This document shows, in pieces, positions 20,054 to 30,700 of a DNA stretch of 64,000 nucleotides. The translations under genes and the position numbers were made by a program. The stretch lies in NCBI GenBank assembly GCA_009760855.2, contig WPIO01000164.1, positions 242,001 to 306,000 on the forward strand. Direction: 5' to 3'. Source of the DNA: Cristatella mucedo (lineage: Eukaryota > Bryozoa > Phylactolaemata > Cristatellidae). The notes under the pieces were generated by a model, which was not told the origin of the DNA, made no database searches, and saw only the letters and a program-made list of their open reading frames with translations. Each line of letters starts with the position of its first letter. Within the stretch, counting starts at the first letter, position 1.

Positions 20054-20201
20054 TGGCAATCGTGTTGGAGATGGAGCTAGATTACGTGCCTCTGAGAAGA
20101 GAATTTATGGATTGGCCTCAAGTGCCGCCGTATAATGCACGGGAGCCACCAGAACCTCACGAAGACTGGGATGCCGAAATGGCAGAGGATCAAAATCCAA
20201 G
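20054..20201 (+). CDS. Candidate host exon, GTSF1/Asterix-tail-like motif, copy 3
   Basis: A 148-bp open segment between CTATTCAG and AAG|GTATGT, a consensus donor. After the junction codon it encodes AIVLEMELDYVPLRREF, then MDWPQVPPYNAREPPEPHED and WDAEMAEDQNPR. It is a longer relative of the exon-like segments at 650 and 1604. Here the first tryptophan of W-E-P-P is Arg (CGG for TGG), while EDWD is kept and an extra W lies upstream. Similarity to units 1 and 2 continues about 45 bp past the donor, so the copies arose by DNA duplication, not retroposition. Confidence 0.45.
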
Positions 20202-21139
20202 GTATGTCCGTAAGTCAAGAATTATGAGATAGGCATGCAATGTATTCGATGGAGCACCTTCATTAGCGAACCGCCATATTTCTAAATTCGCACACTTTTT
20301 CCTAATAGTTATGCCAGCAGTATAGATAAGAAAAAGTAACTGATCAGCCTTCAAAATCTTTTAGTTTCTGGATTTTCACTTATATTTGCGATACTTGCAA
20401 AGGTTAGACCATCTTACAACGGCCGCGCGAAACCTAAACAGGGACACAGGGTCTGAGTATGTTTTGGTTCGTTCAGTGCAGGAAAATCCACCTCTGTAGA
20501 ATGCATGCTAACATTTTCTTTGGACAATGCTAATAATGAATATAATATAAATTCGTGTAGCTCACTCAGAGAATAGAATCTTTTTTTAGGTACTTCACTG
20601 ATACTTCCTTAAGGGCACGGCTTTCTTAAGCTCCTTTCAGTATACGTATAGGTACAACGATCATATAAGTATAACTATATGTATCTCTTTTGAACTCTCA
20701 TCACGAGCTATTTGTGCCTTTTAGCTAGGAAAGAGATCCTTTAGAAAATTCGGCTTGAATCCTTAAGCTTTACGTGATAGCAAATTACAAAAAATTATAT
20801 TTCTAGGATGAGTAATTATACAATTATTTATTAGGAACTTGGTTGCACGTTTTATTAATAGATTTTCTGGTGCTAAATTAGATCTGGTTATATGTGATCT
20901 TTTAAACTAATAAAGGTCCTAAATTTCACATTTTAGCCGTAATGAAATGAGATGAGCTCTGAGATATTATCGTTGTATTCTATCTTTTTTTGTGAGCTTG
21001 AGAGCCAGTAAATTTGCAACCCGATTTAATTTGTCTGCAATTATTGTAGACAACGAGTTATCATTCATTACAGGCTTGCTTACTTCGAAGTACTTACTTT
21101 TAACCTGTGAACACCACGGAGTAATCAAATACTTTGAGT
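20202..21139. other. Unrecognised A/T-rich DNA, possible intron
   Basis: It follows the consensus donor at 20202. No exon completing the phase was found and no repeat is recognisable. The first ~45 bp resemble tandem units 1 and 2. Confidence 0.35.
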
Positions 21140-21836
21140 GCTTCACTTACGTTTGATCCATATCGAGTATTAGGAGCTGCTTTCCACGGTGGTTAATACA
21201 ACATTTTAACAGCTGCCTAGTTCTGTCTTGGCTAGATTATTGTTGTTTCATCTGGCTGGGCTACCAAAAAACGCCACTCGACCAGTGCTGCTAGCTATGA
21301 ACATGGCTGAACGGCTGGTTTGCAAAGCCCTGATGCTTGAAAATGAGCCTCCTTTGCTAAAAGAGGTAGGATGGCTGCCAGTTGATCAACGGATTCTGAG
21401 CGAAGTACTTACGCTCAGCCGCAAGGTCTACAACTGCTGGAGTTTCCATACGTTGCTTAACTGTGGCATTACCTTCAGCCTCCTCATGCCCTCAAGTTTT
21501 CTAAATGTGCTGCCCCATTTCGCCAATTGCTGACCGTTGGCAGCAGGGGCGTTTGCTTTGCAGGTCCTAGATTTTGGAACTCACTTCCACAATTCTTACC
21601 CAATAGCAAGTAATGTGCAGCTGCCGACTTCATCACGTAATTTCCAGACGTCGCGACCAGCTGCTTCCATGTTACTCACTACCTAACCGTTCCCATGATT
21701 CCGCTATGCTTTCATTTTCTTTTTGCTGCATGAGATAAAGTGTTTTGACTATGAAATGGTTATCGAAAGCCCCGCAGGCTTTGACTGAGCTACTCGAACT
21801 CTGCTAAGTAACACCCACTATAGTCTTCGTGGCTTT
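21140..21836 (+). mobile_element. LINE-B C-terminal copy (outer)
   Basis: It contains LDYCCFIWLGYQ-like sequence, then MNMAERLVCKA..PPLLKEVGWLPVDQRI, a degraded FRLL...CFAGPRFWNSLPQF, and the end CACCCACTATAGTCTTCGTGGCTTTGTGG. Its last bases (ACTGACGGAGATACAAG) reappear at about 22349, after a second LINE-B. Confidence 0.75.
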
Positions 21837-22301
21837 GTGGAGCTAGGATGGTTGCCGGTTGAACAAAGGATACAGAGCAAAGTTCTTACGCTGACCCACA
21901 AGGCCCGCCACGGCTTGGCTCCTTCGTACCTAGCTGAACTGCTGCATCAGTTTCAGCCTGTTCACGCCCTCAGGTCCTGTGTGGACTATAAATTAGCTGT
22001 CCCATTCCTCCGCTTAAAGACAGTTGGCGACAGAAGCTTTAGCTCTGCAGGTCCTAGACTGTGGAACTCGCTTCCACAATTCTTACGCAACGGCAACTAC
22101 TCTCCAATTGCCGACTATGGCATATCTTTTTCAGCGGTCCTGAACTGCTACTTCTATGCTACTCACTACCTCAACTGCTCTCCTAACTCTGCTATGCTTC
22201 CCACTTTCTCTTTGTTGCGTGATACGAAGTCCGTTGGCTACCGGATGCGTACCGAAAGCCGCTTAGGCTGTGAGTGTGCTATACAAAACTCTCCTGCGTA
22301 A
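21837..22301 (+). pseudogene. LINE-B C-terminal ORF (154 aa)
   Basis: It encodes the LINE-B C-terminal block (KARHGLAPSYLAELLHQFQP, AVPFLRLKTVGDRSFSSAG, PRLWNSLPQFLRN). The same extended end as the 14497 ORF follows (SVGYRMRTESRLGCECA). Two independent copies being open to the same stop suggests the extension is genuine coding sequence of the family. The N-terminus is set by truncation. Confidence 0.75.
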
Positions 22302-22348
22302 CACCCACATGGCCTTTATGACTTTGTGGAGTTACTGACGGAGATACA
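21837..22348 (+). mobile_element. LINE-B copy nested at the 3' end of another LINE-B
   Basis: It begins in the C-terminal domain (ELGWLPVEQRIQSKVLTLTH) and runs to the GTAACACCCACA...TGTGGAGTTAC hairpin and ACGGAGATACATT. Immediately after, ACTGACGGAGATACAAG repeats the terminal segment, as expected if it landed in the outer copy's tail. It is very similar to the copy at 14600-15110. Confidence 0.8.
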
Positions 22349-22399
22349 TTACTGACGGAGATACAAGTCAAAGATGCATTCTAATTTTGTTGTAAAATG

Positions 22400-23000
22400 C
22401 AGGATTTCAAATTATATATACTCTCTTAGAAGCATGATTTGCGCTTAAAACTAAATTGTAGAGTAAAGAGCACTTTTTGTTTCATCTGTAGATCATGTAT
22501 TATTGTTAAGTATGTGGTTACAATTTTTGTTGAAGGAGACGAGGCTGAGACATCAGCAGGATACAGGAAGTATTCAAGTTTGAACAAAATACTTCCAAAA
22601 AGAGATCCAAGGTGTACCCCAAACTTCAGCGGCAAGTCTGAGGTTGAAATGCATTTTGTGAGTTTTTAACTGCGACTGGTCTCAAACAATTGAAGCTCAG
22701 TTCCTCCAACTCCAAATCTAGATATGAATCGCATAAGCAGGATTTAGCGAGGAACAACATCAAAGATGCAGCCAAAAGATCAAGATAGGGATTTCTAGAG
22801 ACTGTTAGTAAGCCTGCACACCATTGTTACGCTGTCGGCAGCGGTGATTCCGCTAAGCGATTACCTGCACACTAAACTGCATGCACGGACACCGAGGAGA
22901 TACGAGACTGCCGAGTCATCCGGCTGAAGCCATTGAAAGCACCTCAATCGCTAGAGAGCCAGGCGTTGCATAAGCAGTCCAAGTCTTCGTACTTCCTCAG
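22400..23000. repeat. Unidentified paralogous segment, copy 2
   Basis: Partner of 13325-13900. Short identical blocks are in the same order and at similar spacing, and each copy lies within about 150-200 bp of a LINE 3' end. The open frames 22439-22669 (plus) and 22426-22635 (minus) are not conserved between the copies in an obvious way. Confidence 0.5.
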
Positions 23001-23784
23001 CAGTTTAGATTAATATCAAGAGTCGAGAATAAGCAGAGACGGTGGTTAGCATGGGTATTCTGCCGTTGAAGCTAGTTCAGAAATGTCGGCTGGAATATAA
23101 TGAGGCCGGCATCTAAAGCTTACTGACAGAATCTTGAAGCCGATGTATGGCTTGCTAGCCAGCCTATGCTGATATGTGAACATTTTATAATGTGGTAGCA
23201 ACGAAATATACCACATAAAAGCCTAACTGCAGAGTTTTACGGTTTTAACTTGATTTACATTAATTGCCTTGAATGGCATGGTTTGGAATACTTCCACGGG
23301 CAAGAACCTGGATTAAATCTGAATCTGATATTGTTGTATTCTCCTGCAATATGATGAGAAAGATATTGCCTAAATTATCAAGTCAAATGAACAGGACGAT
23401 GCGGTCTTTAATAGCTACAATGTCAGCAGGAAGACGAATGCTGCAAACCTAATATTCCTGATAATACATCCATCACTTCAAACGACAACAAAACGTGAGG
23501 AAGGTGGTGTTGCGCCCGATAGAGCTGTATCTCTCCGTTTGCTTTCACAATCGTTCACTCAATACACGAAAGCCTAACGTTCCCATAAAAGTAGTACCCT
23601 CTCAGTATTAGCAGCCGTAAGCAACGACGCCTCAACTGGCGGACAAGTATTCAGCTAAAGCTATGAGAAACAAGATGGTGTAAAGCTATTTTGCAGATGT
23701 CATGCCTGGTGCCGTTGCGATCGTTGGTTGAGATGAGATTCAGGCTTCGAAGAGGATGCAAACAGAAAAAAAAATTTATCCCCA
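23001..23784. other. Unrecognised low-copy DNA
   Basis: No repeat signature or open frame of note. Confidence 0.4.
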
Positions 23785-24236
23785 AATAAGGTAGTCCAGT
23801 AGAAGCTGGATGCATTTCTGCTTACTAAAACTTGGACGACTTTTTATTCCAGTAGCTGTGTATCTGAAACCACCTTACCCGGGTTCTAATTCTCTCAGTC
23901 CATGCGTTCTAAAAAGGTTGGTGGCATGTTTAAATTGTTGTTCGTGAGTCGTGTGGCTATAACATGTTCATTTTGTGCGTGGGCCATCGTTAAAATCAGT
24001 TGCAATCAGGTCCTCATCAAAGACAATGCCAGTCTTTGATGTGATATACCGAATTCCTTCTGGCTGTCTAAACTTGTTTATAAAGAAGTTTTCGGAGTTC
24101 CTCTCTAAAATATATGTGTGTGGCAGGCCGTTACGGATTTTTGGAGACATCAATATTCACGTTGAAAACAATATCAACAGCCAAGTCCTCTTCATTTCTT
24201 GACTGTCCGGGGAATTATAGTTTGGTCCAATGCATT
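23785..24236 (+). mobile_element. LINE-B endonuclease fragment
   Basis: It matches the 5' half of the AP-endonuclease domain: QKLDAFLLTKTW, SSSCVSETTLPGF, VIYRIPSGCLNLFIKKF and FGDINIHVEN. The catalytic-site GD-N motif is kept. It ends at 24236, where a minus-strand LINE-B tail begins, so it was probably split by that element, but its continuation is not found at 26443. Confidence 0.75.
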
Positions 24237-24639
24237 AAATCATGTAATGTAATGTATCTCCGCTGTAACTCCACAAAGTCATAAAGACCATGTGGGTGTA
24301 ACACAGCCTTTTAATCCACACACGCTTAGGTTGTCCAATGAACAGCAGTTTGGTTTTATTATCATCTAATTTCAGGAAGTTTTCCGACATCCAGGATCGA
24401 ATATCGGCAAGGCAAGCATTCAGTTTCTCAGTTGCCGAAGCAGATTCCGACAGTTTGAATGACAAATACAACTGAGTATCGTCAGCATAGAAGTGATATC
24501 CCATTCCATGTGCCTTAATCGTTTTCCCCAGAAGTTGTGTATAAATGGAGAACAGCAAGGGACCAAGTAAAGACCCTTGAGGGACTTCACAGGTGACTCT
24601 TGTTGTGTCTGAGACCTGACCCCACACGACACGGATCAA
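24235..24639 (-). pseudogene. LINE-B RT palm ORF with YADD (134 aa)
   Basis: It encodes [20 protein letters not shown], then [36 protein letters not shown] and [12 protein letters not shown]. The YADD box is intact. Directly after this block the frame runs into the 3' terminal sequence across the internal deletion. Confidence 0.85.
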
Positions 24640-24757
24640 ACGCGATCAGACAAGTATGATTTAAACCAGGCCAGCGCATCGTCTACCAGAACGATTGTTG
24701 TTCTCAATCGTTCAAGCAGAACTTCGTGATCAATGGTGTCGAAGGCAGCAGACAGAT

Positions 24758-25345
24758 CTAGCAGACCTTCCCGTAGTCGTTCCCACGTAGAATGTCATTG
24801 TTAACACGGAGGAGAGCAGTTTTAGTAGAGTGCTGCCTCTTGAACCCTAACTGAAATTTCTCTGACGTTCCATTATTTTTAATTCGTTCAACCAGCTGCT
24901 TAGCAACAAAATTTTCAAGAATCATTGATAAGAACATAAAAAGGGAAACTAGTCGATAGTTTGCTAGGACCTCTGTGTCTAATCCAGGCTTTTTAAGAAT
25001 AGGTCTAACGATTGCCGATTTGAAGGACTTGGGGACGACCCCTTTTCCCAAAGAAGCATTAAAAATCTTGGTTATGACAGGGCTCAGTTGGACTGCTAGT
25101 GAATACCACAGAGATGAAGGTAGAGGGTCTTTAGGAGACGAGCTCTGTTTGCTAGACCTTATAAAGGCAGCCACAGCGCTTTCAGAAACGTCGGAGAACC
25201 TTTTGTAGAAGGTCACAGGTTGAGGAACGGCGATTGCCTTGGTCGGAGGGGGCTTAATGGAGGCACGAATGTGCACAATTTTTTCAGTAAAGAAGGCTGA
25301 AAACTTTTTGGCTGAGCCCTTAATATCCGGGGAGTCAGTCCTCAC
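24758..25345 (-). pseudogene. LINE-B linker and RT fingers ORF (195 aa)
   Basis: It encodes SPDIKGSAKKFSAFFTEKIV, PPPTKAIAVPQPVTF, PSSLWYSLAVQLSPVITKIF, KSAIVRPILKKPGLDTEVL and SEKFQLGFKRQHSTKTALL. This is the RT finger region of the family. A frame break follows [11 protein letters not shown], before the palm. Confidence 0.85.
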
Positions 25346-25551
25346 AGCATTTGCCAGTAAATGGTTTACTGTCTTATAAATCTGTTTAGTGTCCGACTGG
25401 CAGGAGTTCAGCTTTCTAGTAAAAAAAGAAGCCCTGGTTGTTGTAAGCTTTCGGATGTAAACTCGAAGGAAGTCTTTAAACTTGACTAGATCTGCCTCAA
25501 ACCCCGATTACTTGAAACGACGTTTTCGCCTGGGCTTAACCCAGCGCATCT

Positions 25552-26205
25552 TTAGGAGTTTTTTGTAAATTGAAAGGAATCTCCACGACTTTGAAAACGG
25601 ATAGAGCGAACGGGAGCATGCTTGTCCAGAGCACTCCTCAGTGTCATGTTCATCCCATCAGTGAGGGTATCGAGGCTGCCGGTCGAGTCTGAATGCAGAT
25701 CAAGAAGACCTGCATCCCAAACAGATTTCAAAGGCCTGTCCATGTCAATGCTTTGTAAGTTACGTCGTTTGGAAAATTCGACATTGCCCTGTACGTACGA
25801 GGGAGTGGGAACAGTAAACGAGACCGAAAAATGATCTGAAAGGGTCAGTGGGCACACCACAAAGTCCGTGGGTAAGACATCCTTAGTGATCACGACATCT
25901 AGAACGTGGCCACCGACGTGGTAGCTATGATTAACGTGTTGGGCCGAACCAAAATTCCCCGGATAGTCAAGAAATGAGAGGACGTGGCTGTTGATGGTGT
26001 TTTTAACGTGAATATTGATGCCTCCAAAAGAAAGCAACGGCCTGTCACACACAAATATTTTAGAGGGGAACTCTGAAAACTCCTCTATAAACAAGTTTAG
26101 ACAGCCAGAAGGAGGCCGGTACATCACAACGGTGAGAGGCATTGTCTTTGATGAAGACCTGATAGCAACCGATTCACACGATGACCCATGCGAGAAACTG
26201 CACAT
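25552..26205 (-). pseudogene. LINE-B AP-endonuclease domain ORF (217 aa)
   Basis: It encodes VVMYRPPSGCLNLFIEEF, GGINIHV, HVGGHVLDVVITKDV and LTLSDHFSVSF, typical order for a LINE apurinic-like endonuclease, which nicks the target DNA. The usual GD of the G-D-x-N-x-H motif is GG here (FGGINIHV), while the fragment at 23785 keeps GD. The first part of the domain (TETW motif) continues in another frame to about 26440. Confidence 0.85.
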
Positions 26206-26447
26206 TTTATAGTCAAACTATTCGCGAACAACAATTGCAACCCCGCCATCAACCTTGTCAGAACGTGTGGACTGATAGGATGAGAACCCGGGTGGAGTGG
26301 TCTCGGAAATTCAGCTACTGGAACAAGGCGTCATCCAGGTTTCGGTAAGCAGAAATGCATCTAGCTTCTGTTGGACCATCTGATTGCGGATAAGTCGCCC
26401 TTTGGTTGTTAGAGAGCGGACATTTAGTAGGCGGAATTTAAGAGGCT

Positions 26448-26885
26448 GTCCAACAAGTGGTTTTCGGAATCCAACAGTCAACCAATACCCCGTACAAACC
26501 TCAAATTCTTTGGAGACCGTACATTTAGTTCATATGCTCCCAAAGCCTGGAACTCACTCCCAACATGCGTCAGAACATCCCCTGATCTGAGCACATTTAA
26601 AAACAATTTAAAAACACCTATTTAGGACAGCATTTAGTGGGTCCCTGTGATTCGTCCCTGATGTGCTTATGCGTGCTGACACTGTGCATGCTGACACTAA
26701 GCACATTTGCATGCTGACCCTGTGCATGTCACCTCTAACCATGTTATTCTTTTTGTTTGATTTTTTTTTGATTGTCAAGCATGATTTTACTCACCATTGA
26801 ATTGCATTTCCATTTGCAGCAAATGTAAAGCGCCTAGAAAGAGGTTGAGTTCTCTAAGGGCGCTTTATCAAGTTCATTATTATTG
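26448..26885 (+). mobile_element. LINE-A C-terminal end and complete 3' UTR
   Basis: It starts at TGGTTTTCGGAATCCAACAG and covers the last ~50 residues ([22 protein letters not shown]) in broken frames. The duplicated 3' UTR unit, hairpin and (ATT) tail (TTCATTATTATTG) follow. It abuts the 5' end of the LINE-B copy. Confidence 0.85.
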
Positions 26886-27616
26886 TTAATAACATTTCAA
26901 AAATTGCTTATCATTGCTTGAATTATTTCGCGAAAAGTTAAATAAAGCTACTTTAATACGAATGGCTGTCGCTAAAATCAAGATCCACTCTTTTAAGAGT
27001 GAAGCAATCAAGCCAGTTGTCCCAAAAATGACATCGTGTCTCAAGTACTCGTATTCTGTTAGGTATGGAAGGCACCCTGAGGATTTTATCTGCCGCAACC
27101 GGTGCAGAACAAACTCAACAGCTCGGAAGGTTTATCATCCGTGCAATAGGTGTCCTCTATTTCAGTATGAGCTTCAAAATGGCTTCGAATTAAGTGCGAT
27201 GCAATCGAGGCTCATAGTCAAGATCTTCAGTTGGGCAATCAGAGGTTGCTCAGCGTGCTAGCACAGCTTTCAAGCTAGCGTAAATTCTTGCCCATTCAGC
27301 TTGATGTCATGCTAGCCAATCTCTCTATCGTATCCGCTCGCTGTACTTCATACTTAATTGCAATATTTTGTCGATTGAGCGTTTGCCAGGTATCAAAGGA
27401 AGCCTGGATCTGGCTTCTTAGGAAATTTGATAACTGCAACGCCCTGCGATCATTGACGTCAAATAAAGTACAGTTCATTGCACCGAGCCAGCTAGGCACA
27501 TCTCGCCCATATGAAATTTAAATGCTCAACCATTCTGGTTCTCGGTCACGTTATTAGCCCAAAGTCTGAAAAATCTTGTCGTCTGAGGTCTATGCTTTTT
27601 TCTATAGAATTCTGAC
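26886..27616. other. Unrecognised DNA with small open frames
   Basis: It contains a 115-aa plus-strand frame (26914-27261) with several Cys residues (HPEDFICRNRCR, VYHPCNRCP) and minus-strand frames 26886-27098 and 27296-27499. None is recognised. The minus-strand pieces could belong with the ORF at 27617-28072 as one decayed gene. Confidence 0.3.
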
Positions 27617-28072
27617 CTAAGCATGGTACTTGTTACCTTTCTCAAAAAATACAAGTTCACTGGATAAATAAGTGACATATCTCCCTTGATCACCGATTCC
27701 ATAGTCACGAGTGGCAGCGTGCAAGACATGTTTAGATAGCACATCATAGGATGACATGCTAACGACTCTATGATTAGATAGTGTTAAGATTGGTATCATC
27801 CTGTGTAATCTTACGAGGGTAATATTGAACAGCGAGAGGAAAATAATTGGATACAAGGGCTCTCTGCGATCGCTTAAGCCTGGCGGATATATTGGGTAGG
27901 TAGGCATTGATCTAAATAGCTTGAAGCTGGGAAACTGAATGCAGGCTTCCACAGACATCAGACTGATGAAGGCATCCTTGGACCTAAAGTTAGCAACATA
28001 ATCGAGAAGTCGATACGCTTCCTTGACCGGTAGACGTTTATGGACGGCAAGTCTGTCCCAGTCTGTTCTCAA
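27617..28072 (-). CDS. Unidentified ORF or pseudogene remnant (151 aa)
   Basis: The longest open frame here not explained by LINE-A or LINE-B. It begins MRTDWDRLAVHKRLPVKEAY, continues LLDYVANFRSKDAF and has a hydrophobic middle (YPIIFLSLFNITLVRLH). Just upstream on the same strand, in another frame, lies FVKIWVAIEKAYDS and SLEFKETISETLASAF (28245-28100), so the coding trace may be longer and frameshifted. No family recognised. A chance frame of this size is possible in a window this long. Confidence 0.3.
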   Translation of the reverse strand: MRTDWDRLAVHKRLPVKEAYRLLDYVANFRSKDAFISLMSVEACIQFPSFKLFRSMPTYPIYPPGLSDRREPLYPIIFLSLFNITLVRLHRMIPILTLSNHRVVSMSSYDVLSKHVLHAATRDYGIGDQGRYVTYLSSELVFFEKGNKYHA

Positions 28073-28346
28073 GTGGCCATGCTACCGACAGAAAAGCTTA
28101 TACAAAGCTTTACGTCGGTGTTGAAACACTAAAGGCACTGGCAAGAGTTTCGCTGATAGTTTCTTTAAATTCTAGACTGCAAGTAAAGCTTTGAGGATCA
28201 ACTTGGCTATCATATGCCTTTTCGATGGCTACCCATATTTTGACAAAGTTACTGTCCTTAAACTAGGCCTGAACTAGGGTTGAGCTGACAGCAAAACTGC
28301 AGGCTTCACATTGGATGCATTGTATTAAGCAAGCAATTTTTGGGAG
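28073..28346. other. Unrecognised DNA, possible upstream part of the minus-strand ORF
   Basis: It contains a shifted open stretch on the minus strand, described with the ORF at 27617-28072. No repeat is seen. Confidence 0.3.
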
Positions 28347-28930
28347 CCTTTGATAATAATAATAATAATAATGCACTTTATAAAGCGCCCTCGGATAACT
28401 TAATCTTTTTCTAGGCGCTTTACATTTGCTACAAAGTGAAATGCAATTGAATGCTGAGTAATATCTTGGTTGATAAACAACATGAATAACATGGTTAGGG
28501 ATGACATGCACAGGGTCAGCATGCAAATGTGGTTAGTGGCAGCATACACAGTGTCAGCACGCATAAGCACATGAAGGACGAATCATAGAGATCCACTCAA
28601 TGCTGTCTTAAATAGGTGTCTTTTAAGGTCTTGTTAAATGCGGTCAAATCTGGGGATGTTGTGACGCAAGTCGGGAGTGAGCTCCAGGCTTTAGGAGCAT
28701 ACGAACTAAATGCTTGGTCTATATAGGATTTGAGGTTTGTATGAGGCAATGGTAAATTATTGGATTCCGAAAAGCAGGTGGGACGATGCTTGGCGTGGTA
28801 GGGGAGTAGATCTGAGAGATTGGCTGGAGTCAAAGAATGAAGTGACCTAAAAGTGAGCGACCAAATTTTGAAGTCGATCCGTTACATGACTGGTAGCCAG
28901 TGCAGGTCGGCGAGTAGTTGTGTGATGTGG
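28347..28930 (-). mobile_element. LINE-A C-terminal end and 3' UTR
   Basis: (TAATAA)n at the left, then hairpin (AAAGCGCCC...GGCGCTTTAC), 3' UTR, and the C-terminal domain in broken frames (28597-28833 encodes LSDLLPYHAKHRPTCF and [16 protein letters not shown]). Truncated at about 28930. Confidence 0.9.
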
Positions 28931-29236
28931 ATGACCTTTCTATTCTAAACTTCTTTTGCAGCTCACACGGAAACCCAAAACAGAATGCATCGTCTAAACC
29001 TGTTGTCAATGCAAAGTAACAGAGCATAGCCAAAATTAAGGATTTATACCTTCATTTTAGACCCTATGGGCCAGCTGAATTATCCCTGTGTTAAGAGTCG
29101 TATCTCGATTACCAGTTGCAACAGAAATAGGTTAAACTAGAGAGGGTCCATTGAATAATCAGGGATATGTAATGAAAGTACTTGGTATTCTATCCCAGTC
29201 TGTATGAATGAAGGAAGCTTTTGGCTCTGAAACATG
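28931..29236. other. Unrecognised DNA
   Basis: No repeat recognised. An acceptor-like TCTTTTGCAG... run lies near 28960 without a convincing exon. Confidence 0.35.
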
Positions 29237-29740
<504 letters not shown>

Positions 29741-29900
29741 CCCGAGCCAAAGAATGAAAGAACCTGAAAGTGAGTGACCGAACGTTGTAGTCGAGCGTTG
29801 CTCGACTGGGACCCGTGCAGGTCAGCTGCAATTAGCATGATATGGCGACGCCGACGCTCACGACAGACACATTTAAGCAGTCGCGTCCCTGGTATTTCTG
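29741..29900 (-). mobile_element. LINE-A C-terminal fragment
   Basis: GCCAAAGAATGAAAGAACCTGAAAGTGAG...GACTGGGACCCGTGCAGGTC and CTCACGACAGACAC are the minus-strand C-terminal block (HWLPV region). It is joined back-to-back to the plus-strand thumb fragment. Confidence 0.7.
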
Positions 29901-30567
29901 AGTGAGAACTTGGCAATTCATATTTTGACGGATCATGAGCCATCACATTGTCCTCAGTAACTCAGAGGTAACTTGTACTGCTACTTGTATTAGTTATATA
30001 GACTAATAAATCAGTCACTCGTTTCTCCAGCTGCAGAGTCATGACGCTTCTTAGTTCAAATTACCTAAAAAAATTATATTATCTCATCTTAGACACATTT
30101 AGTTAGCGGTTGAGATGTTCAGCTGTCCAATGAGTTAGATAGTCCCAAACCTCAGCGTGAAATTTAGCGTGGCAGGATGCTGTGATTGCAGTGTTTCTAA
30201 AGAAGGTTCTCAACTCCATACAGTTATCGAAAATGACACCTAGCTCTATTTAAGTATTGTGGAGCTCACGGGACAGATTTTCCTTAATAGAAGTACTAAC
30301 TCTCCTATGCTGTCCATACGATTAGAAGTTACAATGAGTACAAGCTTGGTTTCACATTCTTTTTCTAAAGAAAAATTAGGCGAAATTAGGAATTGAATAC
30401 CTGCTAAACGGCCATTTACTATATCGGCCACTGCAACCGATCATGACGATTCAACTAACAAGTGCAGCCCACCATGTTCAGCATAAAAACAAGGAGATAT
30501 TTGAAATAGACGAACAATTTGCGATTAGTCATTCCGGTATATCACTCGACAAGCTTTAAACCGTACA
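29901..30567. other. Unrecognised DNA
   Basis: No repeat or domain recognised. The minus-strand frame 30246-30431 is short and unremarkable. Confidence 0.4.
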
Positions 30568-30700
30568 TATTATGTAACGTAATGTATGTCCGTCTGTAAT
30601 TACACAAAGCTCTAAAGAGTATGCGAGGGTTATGCAGGAAAGTTTCGTATAGGGCACTCACAGCCTCAGCGGCTGTGACAAATTCGCTCGCCAGCAGACT
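30568..30700 (-). mobile_element. LINE-B 3' terminus
   Basis: ATGTAACGTAATGTATGTCCGTCTGTAATTACACAAAG is the minus-strand tail and hairpin of LINE-B. It continues into GTATAGGGCACTCACAGCCTCAGCGGC and is cut soon after. Confidence 0.8.

Larger units (their letters stand above)
24237..26442 (-). mobile_element. LINE-B long copy, internally deleted
   Basis: The longest LINE-B copy, about 2.2 kb. Leftmost is the (ATGTA) tail and GTAACTCCACAAAG hairpin (24239-24300). The sequence then jumps to the post-YADD block GHPKRV-like WIKRL. RT palm and fingers lie at 24330-25345, the linker to 25550, and the endonuclease at 25552-26440, whose first readable residues are NVRSLTTKGRLIRNQMVQQK. About 0.8 kb encoding the C-terminal domain is missing. 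Both termini are kept, making it a possible template for non-autonomous copies. Confidence 0.85.

Noticed and set aside
26914..27261. Cys-rich 115-aa frame as a possible CHHC zinc finger of the GTSF1-like gene
   Set aside because: Spacing of Cys and His does not fit a CHHC finger, and it lies downstream of the tail exon in the wrong order.
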